Origin: Undaria pinnatifida
Lineage: Eukaryota; Sar; Phaeophyceae; Laminariales; Alariaceae
Length of the DNA: 64,000 bases
Reading direction: 5' to 3'
Assembly: GCA_012845835.1 (NCBI GenBank)
Contig: JABAKD010000009.1
Location: forward strand, 17,991,318 to 18,055,317
Under the pieces are notes generated by a model. It did no database searches. It was not told the DNA's origin and saw only the letters and a list, made by a program, of their open reading frames with translations. A program made the position numbers and the translations under genes. This document shows positions 47,601-60,339 of the stretch, in pieces (within the stretch, counting starts at the first letter, position 1; each line of letters opens with the position of its first letter).

Positions 47601-50600
47601 CCATCCGCCCACGAACCAAACAGCAGTACAGCACTGAAATTAATGCGGGGAGTTTTCTATTGAAATTAATGTGGCACGTACAAGAAATAAAAAACAACAG
47701 GGCCATCTCCCAGACATCACAACACACCCACGAACTATACCACACGTTCTACCCACCCCCACCACCCACCCACCACCCACCGATTACGTCACTACAGCAG
47801 TAAAGCAGTGCAGCAGTATGCACGGCGGTATACCGGTACGCGAGGAGCATTTCGTTGGTTCTCGAGCCTTAAGGACCCGCAGCCCGGTAAAGAAACACGG
47901 GGAAACAGCAGTACAACAGTAGTGAAATTAGTGTGGGGAATTTTATATTGAAATGAATGTGGTACGAATAAAAAAACAAAATAACAGGGTCATCCCACGA
48001 AAACAGACCCACAAACTATATACCACACGTTCTACCCACCCACGTGCACCTCCACCACCCACCGACCAAGCCACTACAGCAGTACAGCAGTGCAGCAGTA
48101 TGTACGGCGGTATACCGGTACGCAAGAAGCATTTGGTTGGTTCCGGAGTCTTGAGGACCGCAGCCATTGGTAAATACAGCACGGTAAGAAACGCAAACAG
48201 GTTCGTTGTTTTACGACCGCCGCCATTTCGTGGATCGCGAGCGAGACGCCACCCACCAAGAACCCACCACCCACCACCCACCCACCGACCAACACACCAC
48301 AGCATTACAACAGCAGTGGAGCAGTACGTACCGACCAATCCACAACGGCAGCACAGCAGTACGGCAGTACGCACCACAGCGGTACACCCGTGGTACCCCA
48401 GGAGCTGGGTGGGATTTACATTTTCTACGATTTCCACCTCCCGGGGGAGAGCGCGCGCCGTCCCGGGAATCGGGTTTGAAATTCTAGGAGTTTGAAAAGT
48501 ACGATAAAAAACCAACGGCTTCGATGCGAGATGCGGATTGACAAAAAAGCTACACGTACGTATAGCTGCTGCCCACGCGGAGCTGAAGGGAGTTTCGAAG
48601 TGTACTGATTTTGAGAGTAGGGCGAATTGTCCCGCTTGCAGACTTTGGGCACCCGAAACTCTGCTCGCACGCCGAATCACGTACCGGGGAAAGGTGTGCG
48701 CAGATGGAAAAGCATTGCACTGCGTCGTCAAGCTTGCAAATATAAGTGTAAAATGTCCAAAGGCCACGCCGAGCTGAAGGGGGTTGTGAAGTGTGCTGTT
48801 TTGAGAGTAGGGCGAATTGTCCCGCTTGCACGGGAGCGTTCACACGTCATATTAATTAGGCATGTATTCTGCATATCTCCTCAGTGTACCTCCATTCCAA
48901 ATCTCTTTGGGGTTTAATTTCTGATTTGGCTATTCCTGGTGGCTATATTTTCTTGATATCGTTTTCATGTCAGCTTGTTTTACCGCGGCTGGCAGCTTCC
49001 GCCTCAGGGCCCCGACGGCTACGCGCTCGCGACGGTACCTCCACACGTGTCACGCGCCACCATCCGGGAAGTCTCGCGGTCCATCCGGGAAGTCTCACGG
49101 TCCATCCGGGAAGTCTCGCGGTCCATCCGGGAAGTCTCGCGGTCCATCTCGCGGTCCATCCGGGAAGTCTCGTGGTCCTGCTCGCCGAGCTCGGCGAGCA
49201 ATCCCGGAAAAAGTCCCAAAAAATTGACATCACTGGCTCAAAGCCTAAACTCCCTGTATTCAAGATAGTCGCGCCCAGTACGATGATACATTCCAGTATA
49301 TACTGGTGGCTGTTGTCTAATCTCAAGTTAAATATATACTCATCGAACCAGTATACTGACCGTATGACCAAGTCTCTATTTTCAAATCGAACACAATCAA
49401 CATAAAGGACACTACCTAGTCTAGTGGTGACAATCAACACACGTAATCAACGTACATAATCAACGTACAGGTTGGTTAAATTATGCGGTTGTATGTAAAA
49501 TCAACGAGGTCAGGCTAGTGTGGTTACGCGATTACGCAACCAGTTGTGGTTTATCAACAGCTACTTGAATATAACCAAACGACTCCAATTAGCTAATCAC
49601 GGAAACGCCAAAATAGTCAATAAATCAAATCACTTCCTGCCACCAACGCCATAAAACATCATGAGAGCCAGCGAAAGTAGAATTTTGGAGCCGCGCGCCA
49701 GCATCGCATCTCAAAAGAAGACCCACAGCAGCAACGCTGGCAAGCTCTCGCCCTCTAGAACATGGATCAACCTAAAACTTTCGACGGCGTTATCTACATT
49801 AATGTGGCCTTGTCCGGAGCTGCGCCGGTCGCCCCTGGTGTGATTGTGTCTATAGATCGAGGATTGATCGTGAACTGAAAGCTGAGAAGAATTTTGCGTT
49901 TTTCATTGAGGACATATCTGTCAAACAGCACAAGCATAGCGCTGCGAGGGAAGGCCTATGCACAATTCAAGCAACTTCTCGCCCCCGTGAGCATGGGTTA
50001 TCCTCAAGTCTTCGACGCCCTCATCTAAAGCCATGTAGCCTTGTACGGAGCCATGCAGGTTCGCGTTGGGTTGCTTGTATATCGAAATTGAACGTCAATC
50101 GCGACACAATAATGTCCACCGACGAGACAATGATTTTTAAACAGTCTATCGTATGGGCTCTGGGCTCTCGGTGTGTGCGTTCTTCACATTGAACTGATAC
50201 TTCCACCAATCTGTATCCAGCACAACCAGTCTCCGTGACGATGCCGCGTAGAGAGACAAGCTCTTTGGTCACAGACTGCAAGACGCATATCTGCTGAAAT
50301 TGCCATGTGAACAGCACCGGCCCGCTCTTGAGAAAGTGACACACAAGAAACTCAGCCTGAAAAAGTGAAAAAAAAAAACTCTCAGCCTAGTCACACCTTA
50401 AGTTTCAAGAAAGTTGACCCCTTGACCTGGAGTAGGAGCTGTTTACTGCGGTGTAGGCTTGCGATGTGATACTCTAATACACTGAGTACATGGAACGACG
50501 AAAAAGGCAACGCGCGTGCGGAAACTGCATGTGCACCGTTAGGGAAAACATCTGCTCGTGGACCGAAACAAGAAGTGCAACAACATAATTAGCAACAAGA

Positions 50601-53600
50601 AAGTGTGCTCTCGCGCGCGCCCAAAACAAGTCAGCCTGAGCCCGATTTCAGGTGTCTTGTGAGAGGGACGGCACTGTACGTATCATAACGAAAATTCGGT
50701 TATGCTACTGTGCGTTGTTGTGCCAGTGAGTAAAGAAGAGAAGGTATTGCAATATTATTACTGTGGAAATATCAGTTCGATGTGGAAAACACACATGCAA
50801 GAAATCAAGGCCTACATATGTGCTGTTCAGGGCAAAAAAGTAGTTGATACCGAAACTGGTACTACGCTCAGCCAAGGTATGTATGGGAACGGAAAGCTCA
50901 GTCAGACAAAGCTGAGTTGGCTCGCACGACCTTTGCTATGTATACAGCAGACAGCAGTGGTTCCTCTGTAGTGCCAGTATTTCCGGCTGACACAACCGGC
51001 ACTATTCAGAATACTACCGGTACAGACACTATACTGAGGGTTTGGTATTCCCGCTAAAGCAATGACAATACCCTTAATGCGGACCGTGCACCTCGGTGGG
51101 GTCTCACCGCGTGGTGCTAAAAGAGCATATCAATGATGTTGTTCAGTCGCACGCAGCCTAAGAATCAAAGACACCCACCGCTACCCACAACACCGAGCGC
51201 CTAACCTTTATATATATGAGCTCTCGTCGGGTGACGAGGAGGTAACTGCCACCCTAAACGGCATATTTTAAGGCGCGCCTTCAAAGGCTAGGGCCTAGCT
51301 GTCACCGTTGGAGCACATCGTTCTGAAACCACGCTGAACGGTGCGAGCAAAGCGTCCCGACCAATTACGTGCTTCTGCCAACTACCACTGCCCAGGGGGA
51401 ACAAAAGGGTGGGGATTTAGATGGAAGCTGGGGCTCGACTATATCATACATGGCGTGAGCTTTTTAAAAGTGTACAGTTTACCGGTTGCCTAGTGCATGG
51501 TGTCTCTACTGGTGGTGCCGGCAGTGTTGCTCTAGTGTCTGTGTGTGCGTAGAAATATAGTGACTATTAATAGAATATGCCGCCAAACCAACGGACCAGC
51601 ATTATCGAGAGGCATTTAAGTGGCGGAACCGGCATTATACAGGGCGCGTGCTGTACAACGCCGGTTCGGCATTATTGCCGGTACCGGCCATGCCAAGCGA
51701 CACCAGGGGACCCCTGCTGTAGCCCCTAGCGCAGGCTGGAAAGCAACGTCCCCGCCAAATCTAGTCTACACGAATTGCACAACCGCCTGACTATCCAGCG
51801 CTTCGGTTATGCCGTACGTGTAGCGTACCTTTTTTCGTCTGTTCCTGGGCCGATGCCTCTTCCTGTTCCAGCCTTGCAAAGACGCTGTCCAGATCGGATG
51901 GATCCGATGGACCCGTTCCATCCCTGACAACTTCCGCAGAGGAAGAGTCTGTCGACCCAACCTTCTGCTGACGAGGCTGCTTCACCTGCTGGGGTTCCGC
52001 AACACCTTCATGCGCTTTTCGCATGACCTACCAATAGCAGGGTGCAAAAGGCGAAATGAGGACGAAATAATGAAGCAGCAAAACAAGGAATAAACGCCTC
52101 CCGTACAAAAAGTATCTGTGGTCACACATATAAACACATTTCCCAACGACCGCGCGAGTAAGTGTGAAGAGAACATCCCGGATCAAAACGCGTGTTCAAT
52201 ATCAGCACGTGTAGCAGACAAATATATCAAACGGCAAGACCGACTTGACGATCGTCTCTGTTTCCTATTATAAATACGTCTCTTTTACGATCATCGCTTT
52301 TGCCGGTTGAAAAGCCAAACATACTGCTTGGGGGTCAGTAGTGTAGAGGTATATTAATAAGCAAATCATCAACACACCTTGCCGAGGTCCGTGACATCGA
52401 CAGATGTCTGCTTCCCTGAGTCATCAAGCCACTCCTTGATCTCAATGATGGGATCCTCCTCTCCATCTTCCAGTTCCACCGTGTGCTGCTAAACAGTAGA
52501 AACCGTGCGTTGTTGTTTGTGACAATCGTGTATCACAATAATGCATCTGGTTCAATGGAAGCGTTCTGTACAAATAAATATTATGAAAAAGGTATAGCAT
52601 CAGCCTATACAACGACGATATTCCGTCCAAAGGAGAACAGCCCGCCGCGCAAGATTGTCGGCCGCAGCGGCAGTTGTAGTTTAGTCTGTCTGCTCATCCC
52701 ATGAGCCCGCGGCTCATATCCTTCCTTGCCATTCTTTCGACGTGACTTAGATTATGAATCCCCATCGCGAGGTGGGGTCAGCACTTCTATCGCTCGTCGA
52801 CTCCCGTCGATAGTGTCAATAGTACTTACTCGCGTCGATAGTGCTTGGTTGCGTCATGAACTAAGTAGCGATACGGCTCCGCTCGGTGCTAGAGTGCCGA
52901 CAATAAAAACGTGCTAACCACTTAGTTCAAACCAGCTACATTTACAGCACTTACATAACGAAGGTGAACGACTGCTGTTCGAAATCGGCGATGCGTTCCG
53001 TCATGGCACCTTGAGCAAGTGTCCCAATTTTTCAGCCGGCTAGTATTTTTGTACACCATTGCAAAACATCATGGTGTTCGTGGACAATATTTAATCCAGC
53101 ACTCATCCGGCATCTATGTTGGCGCAAAAACGCGATGACTAGTCTGGGCGGCACAACCAATGCCACTGGGCTACGACAATGTACACGGCTTGGCGGATGC
53201 CCACGACCCGGAAACCACGAAGATTGTACGCACTGCCAGGCAGTCTCGTACACCACGTCTATCTGCTTCTGGTTTTTAAGGTTATTATAGGGGCCAGGCC
53301 ATTTCTTCTCCGTGGTAGCACTCCTCTTGTTCGTTTAAGAACCGGAGCAAAATGAATCGTAGACGAGGAGTATGTGGTGCGTCACCTCGCGATCTTTTGA
53401 CGCAGGGGATCTCATCTCAAATGGAGTTTGCTTGGGACGGACATCCGCCATTCCCGGCTGCACTGTCGTGACGCGTTTTGTGTCCTGATAAAGCAGCCAC
53501 ACATATTGGGATGATTGCGTCCGGTGATACGCGCAAAACAGAAGCATGAGCACACGGGGACGAGGTTCAAGGCAGTGCCGAATGTAACCCTCATCGTGAA

Positions 53601-54770
53601 ATATGAGTGCACGCCCATGTGGTTCCTCCCTACGTATCGGTAGCGAAAGCAATTGCTCAAGATCTAGACCAACGTTGTGAATCTCGTCTACGACCATCAT
53701 ACTGTTTTGTACTGTTGTCAACTCGTGCTGCCCAATAACTACTGCTGTGCTAAGTACCACTATTTGGATAGTTAGTACTCTTGAGAGTATGACGTAGCTC
53801 TTCAAAACGCACCATATACTAGACGCTGGTGCACGATACTGATACAGTGACACTAGGCACAGTGTTCAACTTGTGAAACAATAACCGGCGACATCCCCAG
53901 TTGAAATCGCCGTTCTGTTTCGATCGAACGAGGCGCATGCTATAAACACTGCTGTACCTTTGGCGAAACACCACCGCCCACAGGTTCTTCGTGAGTGGTT
54001 GTGAGAAAGCCCTTAGTCCACGCTCCCTTTTCGGCGGGTTGGCTTGGGTTTTGTCTTGGCTTTGGTTTGGTTTGTGTTGACGAAGGACTTGATGAAGGAT
54101 TTGCCGAAGGCGCCGCCGAAGGAGGCGGGAGAAGGGTGCTCGAAGCCAGGACATTCGCCTCGCGCGAGAGATCTGATCGGTCGAAAGGACGTGTACGGCA
54201 TAATAACATACAAATAGTAAGGATGTGTGAGCACGAACACGAAGAATAGCATGGGTCTTGGCAGTAAAGGCCGTAGGGAGGAGCAGGCAAAGTTTTGTAA
54301 AGTATCGCCGTGTTCCAACTTGAGGTAGTTCCTCCGATTTTAACATGATAATCGAGAATCGATTTTCCAAAATAAAACGCTTTTGGTGACACTACCGCAC
54401 ACGCGCAACAAAACAAAGAAAAGCACAGCATTTAACAAGCAGTTTTGAAGCCATATCATGAGCGACATCACGCGAAACCGAAAAAAACGGCTTTCCTGTG
54501 TGTCCGATCGATCCCCGGATCTATGGCACCATCACAACAGCCGACACACGACGAACAGGCTGTCTCCAGGAGCTGCAGGTCTCTCGGACGGTGCTTGGTT
54601 ATCGGTAAAAGTGTCAGGGAACGATTATCTGAACATATAAAATCTCAACTATCATACACTAAAACAGCTAAAGTCGGTATTGGCTGTTTGCCGACGACGG
54701 ACGATTTCAGCGTAGCACTCCTCTTACACACCACATAAACAGCGGCGCTCGGATTTGGCGGGGGAACCAT
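44699..54770 (-). CDS. Hypothetical low-complexity protein with W-x-K-G-F-L motifs and a URI1/Bud27-like C-terminus
   Basis: Five exons on the minus strand: 54770-54728, 54172-53958, 52488-52378, 52027-51829, 45045-44699; 915 nt, 304 aa, GT-AG throughout and all phases compatible. The protein is rich in Ser, Pro, Thr and Lys and lacks a compact domain. Two related motifs are visible: K-G-A-W-T-K-G-F-L (63-71) and G-P-K-W-K-K-G-F-L (196-204). Residues 87-123 are acidic. The end has A-F-E-G-V-V-V-E-K (259-267) and V-S-R-F-K-A-R-R (293-300), which I recall as typical of URI1/Bud27 C-termini; the prefoldin-like N-terminal domain of that family is absent. Exons for it could lie beyond 54.8 kb, though none was found. 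The ATG at 54770 has a good context (ACAATGG). Intron 4 is 6.8 kb; the last exon is placed by frame, phase and the repeated motif. Confidence 0.65.
45815..45970 (+). repeat. Dispersed repeat pair with 50937-51070
   Basis: ACAGCAGTGGT(C/T)CCTCT followed by TA(A/G)TGCC(G/A)GTAT and a CCGGC(G/A)-ATATTC(A/G)-type tail occurs in both places in the same orientation, in the same intron. Confidence 0.5.
47262..48470 (-). repeat. Reverse-orientation copy of the 7.2-8.8 kb repeat block
   Basis: A 147-bp unit is tandemly repeated (47280-47425, 47426-47565) with decayed partial copies at 47660 and 47950. These match the 8201/8735 units when reversed. Next come CCACCCACCCACC blocks with CAGCAGTACAGCAGTGCAGC and TTGGTTGGTTC boxes (47750-48300), matching 7247-7965 reversed. 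Confidence 0.75.
48567..48835 (+). repeat. Direct repeat of about 80 bp, spacing 190 bp
   Basis: GCGGAGCTGAAGGGAGTT / GCCGAGCTGAAGGGGGTT, then GAAGTGT and TTTTGAGAGTAGGGCGAATT followed by GTCCCGCTTGCA, in both copies (48575-48641 and 48765-48830). Confidence 0.85.
49060..49178 (+). repeat. 21-bp minisatellite, about 5.5 copies
   Basis: The unit TCCATCCGGGAAGTCTCGCGG is repeated with few changes and one half-unit. As 21 is a multiple of 3, all frames stay open and translate as heptad repeats; I see no exon context that would make this coding. Confidence 0.9.
49179..49200. other. 22-bp perfect palindrome
   Basis: TGCTCGCCGAG is followed directly by its reverse complement, abutting the minisatellite. 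It could extrude as a hairpin; no function is evident. Confidence 0.8.
49690..50110 (+). repeat. Two partial copies of the 60-63 kb repeat family
   Basis: 49730-49860 and 49970-50110 share a GCAA-CTCTCGCCC start, (A/G)CATGGATCAACCT, TTCGACG, ATCTA, and GTGGCCTTGTCCGGAGC with 61360-61490. Confidence 0.65.
52489..53957 (-). other. Intron 2 of the minus-strand gene (1.5 kb)
   Basis: It contains a 172-codon open frame on the minus strand (53853-53335) with a V-V-D-E-I-H-N string reminiscent of helicase motif II. No other helicase motif follows, and frames of this length arise by chance in this window. The other introns of this gene are 350 and 555 bp and carry nothing notable. Confidence 0.5.
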
Positions 54771-55489
54771 TGTGGCTTGCGGGTGTGGGCAAGCCAGCTG
54801 TGACCTCAGGTCGTTTTGAAACAGGCGTGTGCCGTGTCCGTCTTTGGTTCTGGTTCTTCGGTCTTCCTGTTGACAAGCACCGCCCACGAGTGACACAGCT
54901 CCACAGTCATTACTAGTTCACTAGCTTGTGGGTGGGGTTTCCTTACGTCTCATGGACTACAAACAACAATACCAGGTACAAGATTACGCTCGTACGCCGA
55001 ACAGGTCCACGTTGACGCGTTTTTTCGCTACAGGAAACACAAAACTCCCTCTTCTTCCTAAAACCAAGCACGAGCCCATTCTAAAACCTTGATGGAACAT
55101 GAGCGGGGGTCGGGGATCGGGGGGAATAGTTCTACAACCTGTACGAGTACAGATTTACGAGACCGGGCATTAGTACTTTGTACCTGGTAAAATATCATAT
55201 TAATCCTTACAATATACTGATACTGATACTCCGGAGTAATACGCCTAGCTAGTGGTGATGGTGACGTCGTTTCGGATCTCCATGAACTACCTCTATTGAA
55301 GTATCCCCTGCGGAAAAAAACCGGCTCTCCCGTGCGCCACCCAACCCCCCGCGGCCTCGCGACCGCGCCACGCCCCCCTCCACAGTAGCCCCCGGTATCC
55401 TCGGCGAAATAAAGGGCGCCGCTGCCCAAATCGGCAATCGGCGGTCGGTCGAATGTTGAGCAAAATGTCTGGGCTTGAATCACGTATAT

Positions 55490-55745
55490 GGCTCAGCGGT
55501 AGGACGGCAACTTTGGAGTCCAGAAAAGCTGGTTTAGATTCCAGAGTAGTGAGTTCGATACCGGATAACCAGGTGTAGCAGATTTTGGCTTCTATTTTCG
55601 AAGGGACTCTTCTTTTTTATGAAGCACAAAATTTTGCTTACGGCCAACTTTAGAGGCCAGAGAAGCCCGCCCAGAGTCCAGATTAGTGAGTTCGATACCC
55701 GGTGCAGCTACCCGGGTGCAGCAAACGTTTGCTTCCATTGTTTTA
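55490..55745 (+). repeat. tRNA-like sequence with a duplicated downstream part
   Basis: An A-box-like ATGGCTCAGCGGTAGGACGG (55493-55513) precedes ACTTTGGAGTCCAGA and GGTTTAGATTCCAG. Then GTGAGTTCGATACC(C)GG appears twice, at about 55550 and 55685, each after a CAGA(G/T)TAGT string. Pol III-type remnants, not a foldable tRNA gene. Confidence 0.45.
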
Positions 55746-55857
55746 AAGGGCCTTTCTTTGTTACATACAGCACTACGTTTAACCTACTGTATAGTGTTTG
55801 GCTTCTGTGCCGCCAGTGTCTTCATGTGCTTTTTTTAAAGCGTAAGAAAGCAATGTG

Positions 55858-55895
55858 GTTTGGTTGGTTGGTTGGTTGGTTGATTGGTTGGCTGG
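55858..55895 (+). repeat. (TTGG)n microsatellite
   Basis: About nine TTGG-type units with two interruptions (GATT, GGCT). Confidence 0.9.
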
Positions 55896-56621
55896 TTGTC
55901 TACAGAATGATATGAAGAAGGCATGCTAGAAGCCTTGTGTCCGATCCACTATGAAGAGGCTCTTTTTCCCTTGGACACCAAGGATAAAAGGCCCGCGCTT
56001 CGCGCTCGCTCGCCTCATTATTATCATAGGTGTCCTGTACCGTACACGATATTCAAGTGTTTTTATTATTTGGTGTTGGGCTGTAGTATGGTAGGGTGTA
56101 GTTGTCATCTACGCTACATGTCCGACCGCTTCTACGCCACCGCAAGATCAATTTTTCAACTTTGCAAGCTGTCCATGATACATCGGTCGCGCGTTTTGTA
56201 GATGCATTCTACGTGAAGGATAACGGTCGTTGGCTCCCCTGAATGCTACCGGTACCAGGGTCAACAGAACGACAATACTTACAGACACGATTCCCACATG
56301 GTCTCGGCCTATACAATTCTGTGCATAACCGGAAATTTAAAACCCGCATCAAACGAGTGGGAAAAGCCACGAAATTCTTGCCCGCCACTTGGTACCAAAT
56401 GCATCACAATAAAATATTCCTACCTTTGGTTACTCCTTGTGTATGTAGCAATCCAGCAGATGTCCAGCCAGGTCTGATGCTTGGGTTAGTGCTGCTGTTC
56501 AGTCTTGGCGGGCTTGCGGTTGGTGGTACAGATTGCTCATGCTCATATGTTGGCTCGTGCTTGCTCTTGACAATGTTGGAAATAGGCATTTTTCGTTCAT
56601 GTCAGGATATTTACAGTGTAA

Positions 56622-57262
56622 CAACGAATCAACAGGACATTTGGGTTTTGTACTGCATGGAAAGGCGTTTTACTAGGACATGAAACGTTCAGTACAAGCA
56701 GCTTCGACGCCTGCGCTGTGAGAGATCAATTCACTTGTTTTTCTTGCTCTACTCCAACCTCTGTCAGCGCCAGCTACTGCATGATCTGCTGCTGCAGCAC
56801 CGACAGGTAGGCGGACAGGATGTGGTTTGCTTCAAGCCGCCTCATTCTGCTCAACGAATGAAATCCCACCCTTTTCGACATGAGGCATCAAGACGGTGCA
56901 ATGACGTTCGTATAGAGGTTACTGGGGGGGTTACATTGCCGATGGTTCTTCATGCAATTGTAATTGGTGATGGCGCTATTTCGTGTTCTAAGATCCTAAT
57001 TGATCACTGAGCCGAGTAGGAGGTGGTAAGAAGTAGTTCCTGAGAGGACATCGGGGTATTTGTACTGCAATAACGACTCAACAGGATAATTGGGCTTTGT
57101 ACTATATGGAAAGGCGGTTAAGAGTACGGAACCGTCAGTACAGGCTGCTTGGACGCCTGTGCTGTGGGACATGAATTCACTCTGATTTTGCTCTACCCCA
57201 ACCTCTGCTCAGCGCCAGCTACTGCATGATCTACTGCCGCAGCGCGCGCAGGTTTGCGCACA
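56622..57262 (+). repeat. Direct duplication, two copies of about 190 bp
   Basis: 56640-56820 and 57078-57262 share TTTGTACT(G/A)(C/T)ATGGAAAGGCG, GACGCCTG(C/T)GCTGTG, CAGCGCCAGCTACTGCATGATCT and are about 80% alike; spacing about 440 bp. Confidence 0.85.
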
Positions 57263-58825
57263 GTTCACACCTCTTGAAGTGGCACAGGAGAGTTTACCCA
57301 GCACAAGACGGGATTTTCGTGTTTTCCGTGGGCAGGCTAGCGAATGGTACACTGAATACTACAGCTCTTAAATCGCCATATCAGGCGCTACCAGGGACAC
57401 ATTTTCACAAGAGCTTCGTACCAACACAGCTCGATCCTGAAAGCTTCACAAAGGACATGGAGATAGGACCTCAAGCCGATGGCACACCACACCGCCCGCC
57501 CTTTCGCTGCTATTGACTTCTATCGCCATCCTGAAACCACATATTTCGAGAGAGTCCGGTTCGAAGTGCGTACCTAACAAGAACGAAAGAATTAGTACAC
57601 GACAAACAACGAGACGTTTTAACTCGCTGCATGCAAATAATTACTTCAGAATACTTCTTACAAAACCACCCAGGCCTCGAATCAACTCACCAAGTTGGTA
57701 AGTACGCCAACACATCCACTTGGGCTATGTTTTTTGTCCACGGCTCTCAACGCACACGGCACCCAGGCTAGTCCCGACGGATTCTGTGCACGCGCACATT
57801 GTAGTCAACCCTTCGTGCTGTTTTTGCCGTAAGATACCGAGAGTTCGTCGAGGCAGGCGCGGCAACGTGTGTATTCATTGGCATTGCTGGGCTACGTATG
57901 ATATGATACGGGCGTTTTCAAACCTTGAAAAATCATAACGGGCATTGCTTTCTGGGACTTCAGTTTTTCCGAGCAAGCCCAATGTGTCCGCCCACAATGC
58001 CATTCGGGCCGTGTCCCTGAGACATGCTGCCAATTATATTGTCAGTCCACCGTACTGATTGAGGGATGGAAATGAGCTCTGTTGTAGATATCGCAGTAGA
58101 GGCACGAGATACGGAGTACGTAGCTCGGATGTTGAACGTGTTTTATAGGTCGGGTGCAGATCATTCGCCTTAAAAAGGCAAGCCGAAAGAACCGGGGACT
58201 ATTCCGTGTATATATGTATACGTATAATTGTCACTTTTGTTTTTCGGGCACATCTCTTCGTGCTCGCACCTTTATCCGAAACGTCAGATGGGGTGGGACA
58301 ATTCGACCGTTGGGGTCACGTTGCCGGAGGTTTGGGCGTGATCAGGGTGGTGTGTCGCGCGTGGCAAGCCTTGAAACTTTTCTGGCCTTAGGCATACTTA
58401 AGGCAAATCCCCGGGTTTCCGCAACATCCCCGGGGAGGGTGTTCCGCACCCCCTATCCCCGAGTACGCACGTAAGATTTGGATGCAAACCGGGTTTTCTG
58501 CTTGTAGACGTATACAGTTCCCTACTGTTGCACAGAGCACCGCGCTACGATCCTGCCGCCCAGCAGCAGTCCAGCCGCCTAGCAGCAGCAGCCTGCAACT
58601 CTATGCGCGTTTGGCTGCTGTTGTGGTAGCTGATTGCTTTGATCGGAGCCGGCGATGCTCTATCCGCCTATCCGCCACTACCTCTCGCTGCTGCTATTGC
58701 TGCTTATGTTAACTGTCAAGTGACATGCCGGCGCAAAATGTAAGGATGGTTTGAATATCATAGTACTCAAACGGTTATATTTACGTTCATGTTGGTGTAC
58801 TTCGTATATGATACCGTACCATACC

Positions 58826-59340
58826 AAGAGAGCACAACGCTACAATTTCGGCCGCAATAGCAGCAGCGGTAGGCAACATCATTTATGTAAGATCGCGGAT
58901 GACAGACAGCAAACAACATACAGAGAGCACAACGCTACAACCTGCCGCACAGCAGCAGCGGTAGGCAACACCATGTACGTGCGCGTGGCGTGTCCTCGCT
59001 ATGCTGCGGCGAGTTGCTTGCGTCGGAGCCTGTCATAATTTGTCACCCCACCATGCCACACGTTTCTGCTGTGCTGCGGCTCTGGGTGCGCGTGTCCATC
59101 GATGCAGAAACATAGGGACCTTTGCAATAGTAATCATTTAGATACCAACCCATCCTTATACATTTACGTCCACAGAAGCAGTTTTTCAACGAGTATTTTT
59201 TTTGTTTTTTTTGCGAACATCGCAGATGCAGACAGCAGACAACATGCGGAGAGCAAAACGCTATATACAGGTAGGACCATGTGCGCGTGCCGTATCCTTT
59301 CTTTACGGCGGCGAGTTGCTTTTTTCATAGCCTGTCACGT
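58826..59340 (+). repeat. Three degenerate copies of a CAGCAGCGGTAGGCAACA unit
   Basis: AGAGCA(C/A)AACGCTA, GCAGCAGCGGTAGGCAAC and CGGCGAGTTGCTT(G/T) recur near 58826, 58925 and 59235, the last lacking the middle part. Confidence 0.65.
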
Positions 59341-60339
59341 ATTGTCCTCTTGCTCCGTCGTTCTCAATACGTGCTCTTTACATAATATTCTACAGTAAGC
59401 CGCATCCCACGCCGCACGTGCCCCTCCTCGAGTAGCTTCCTGGCGGCCTCTAAGCTGGAGTTCGAAATGTGACGCTCTTCTCGAAATCATACGTATCATA
59501 CGGTGTAAAAGTTTTGTGTGTTGTGCGTATTTTCTCAACAACAGATCGGTCGTGGGCACGTCTATATCGAGTACCCAAAAAGTGCTAAAAATTCTGCTAT
59601 CAAGTACACCCAGGAAGTACTGCGGGGAAAATGCGAATTCATTATTTTTTCCTGTTTTTTTTTGTGTGTACAAACAAATGGTCATTGCCTCCCGTAGTGA
59701 TAATGATGTGTCCTTGCGCCACTTCCCTAGGCATTCCCCGGAGGGGAACCTTGTATTTATGTATCCTGGGGTTTGATCGATGAGACGCATGCACCGTGAT
59801 CCTGAGCCGACCCTGTCTCGTGCATCCTGCTGCTGTTGGTACCACCACTGCTTCTGCTTCTGCTGCTGCTGCTATAACGAGTACAGAACGAGTACCGAGT
59901 TTTTTTTACCGAAAACTGAACGTTCTTTTTTTTAAACAGCGTATATACTCGTTCATGTTTGTTTGTTCAATTCGAACGTATGAGGTACCTGGTGACCAGG
60001 TTCCTGGTGTTATTTTGCTTGATGGTCTCCTCTTTTGTTTTCCGTGTCCACCCAGCATCGCAGATTAGACTTCTGCAGGTATTAACGTCGCCGCTTTATC
60101 ACCACCAATTACCAGTAAGGAACAGAAAACACTACCCAGGTTGGGTTTCTTAATTCGGAGAGGGTGTGCTCTACACTAGTATCAGTATAAGATCGTTGCC
60201 AATGGCAAGGCCATCTTGAAAAACAAGATAAATTTTTTTTGTCGAGTAATTTGCTGAAGGCATGTCCGTACCGTCGCTGCGGGGAAAAATCGATTATTAA
60301 ATATTTGTTATATTTTAAAATCAGGCGGCGCGGTTATTA

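Larger units (their letters stand above)
45046..51828 (-). other. 6.8-kb intron 4 of the minus-strand gene, repeat-filled
   Basis: The donor (AAAAAAG|GTACGC) and acceptor (GTGCGCAG|AT) have matching phase. Contents: a dispersed repeat pair (45815-45970, 50937-51070), the reversed 7.2-8.8 kb family (47262-48470), a direct pair (48567-48835), a 21-bp minisatellite (49060-49178) and pieces of the 60-63 kb family (49690-50110). Frames of 247 and 274 codons on the minus strand (46683-47426, 47943-48767) are repeat translations. An undetected small exon remains possible. Confidence 0.65.

Noticed and set aside
46683-48767. Long minus-strand frames of 247 and 274 codons
   Set aside because: They fall in CCACCC/CAGCAG repeat DNA inside an intron, differ between related repeat copies and show no domain.
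49060-49178. CRISPR array
   Set aside because: Repeats are directly adjacent 21-bp units without spacers, in a eukaryotic intron.
53335-53853. 172-codon minus-strand frame with V-V-D-E-I-H-N, possible helicase
   Set aside because: Only one motif resembles a helicase, no Walker A or later motif is present, and it sits in an intron of another gene.
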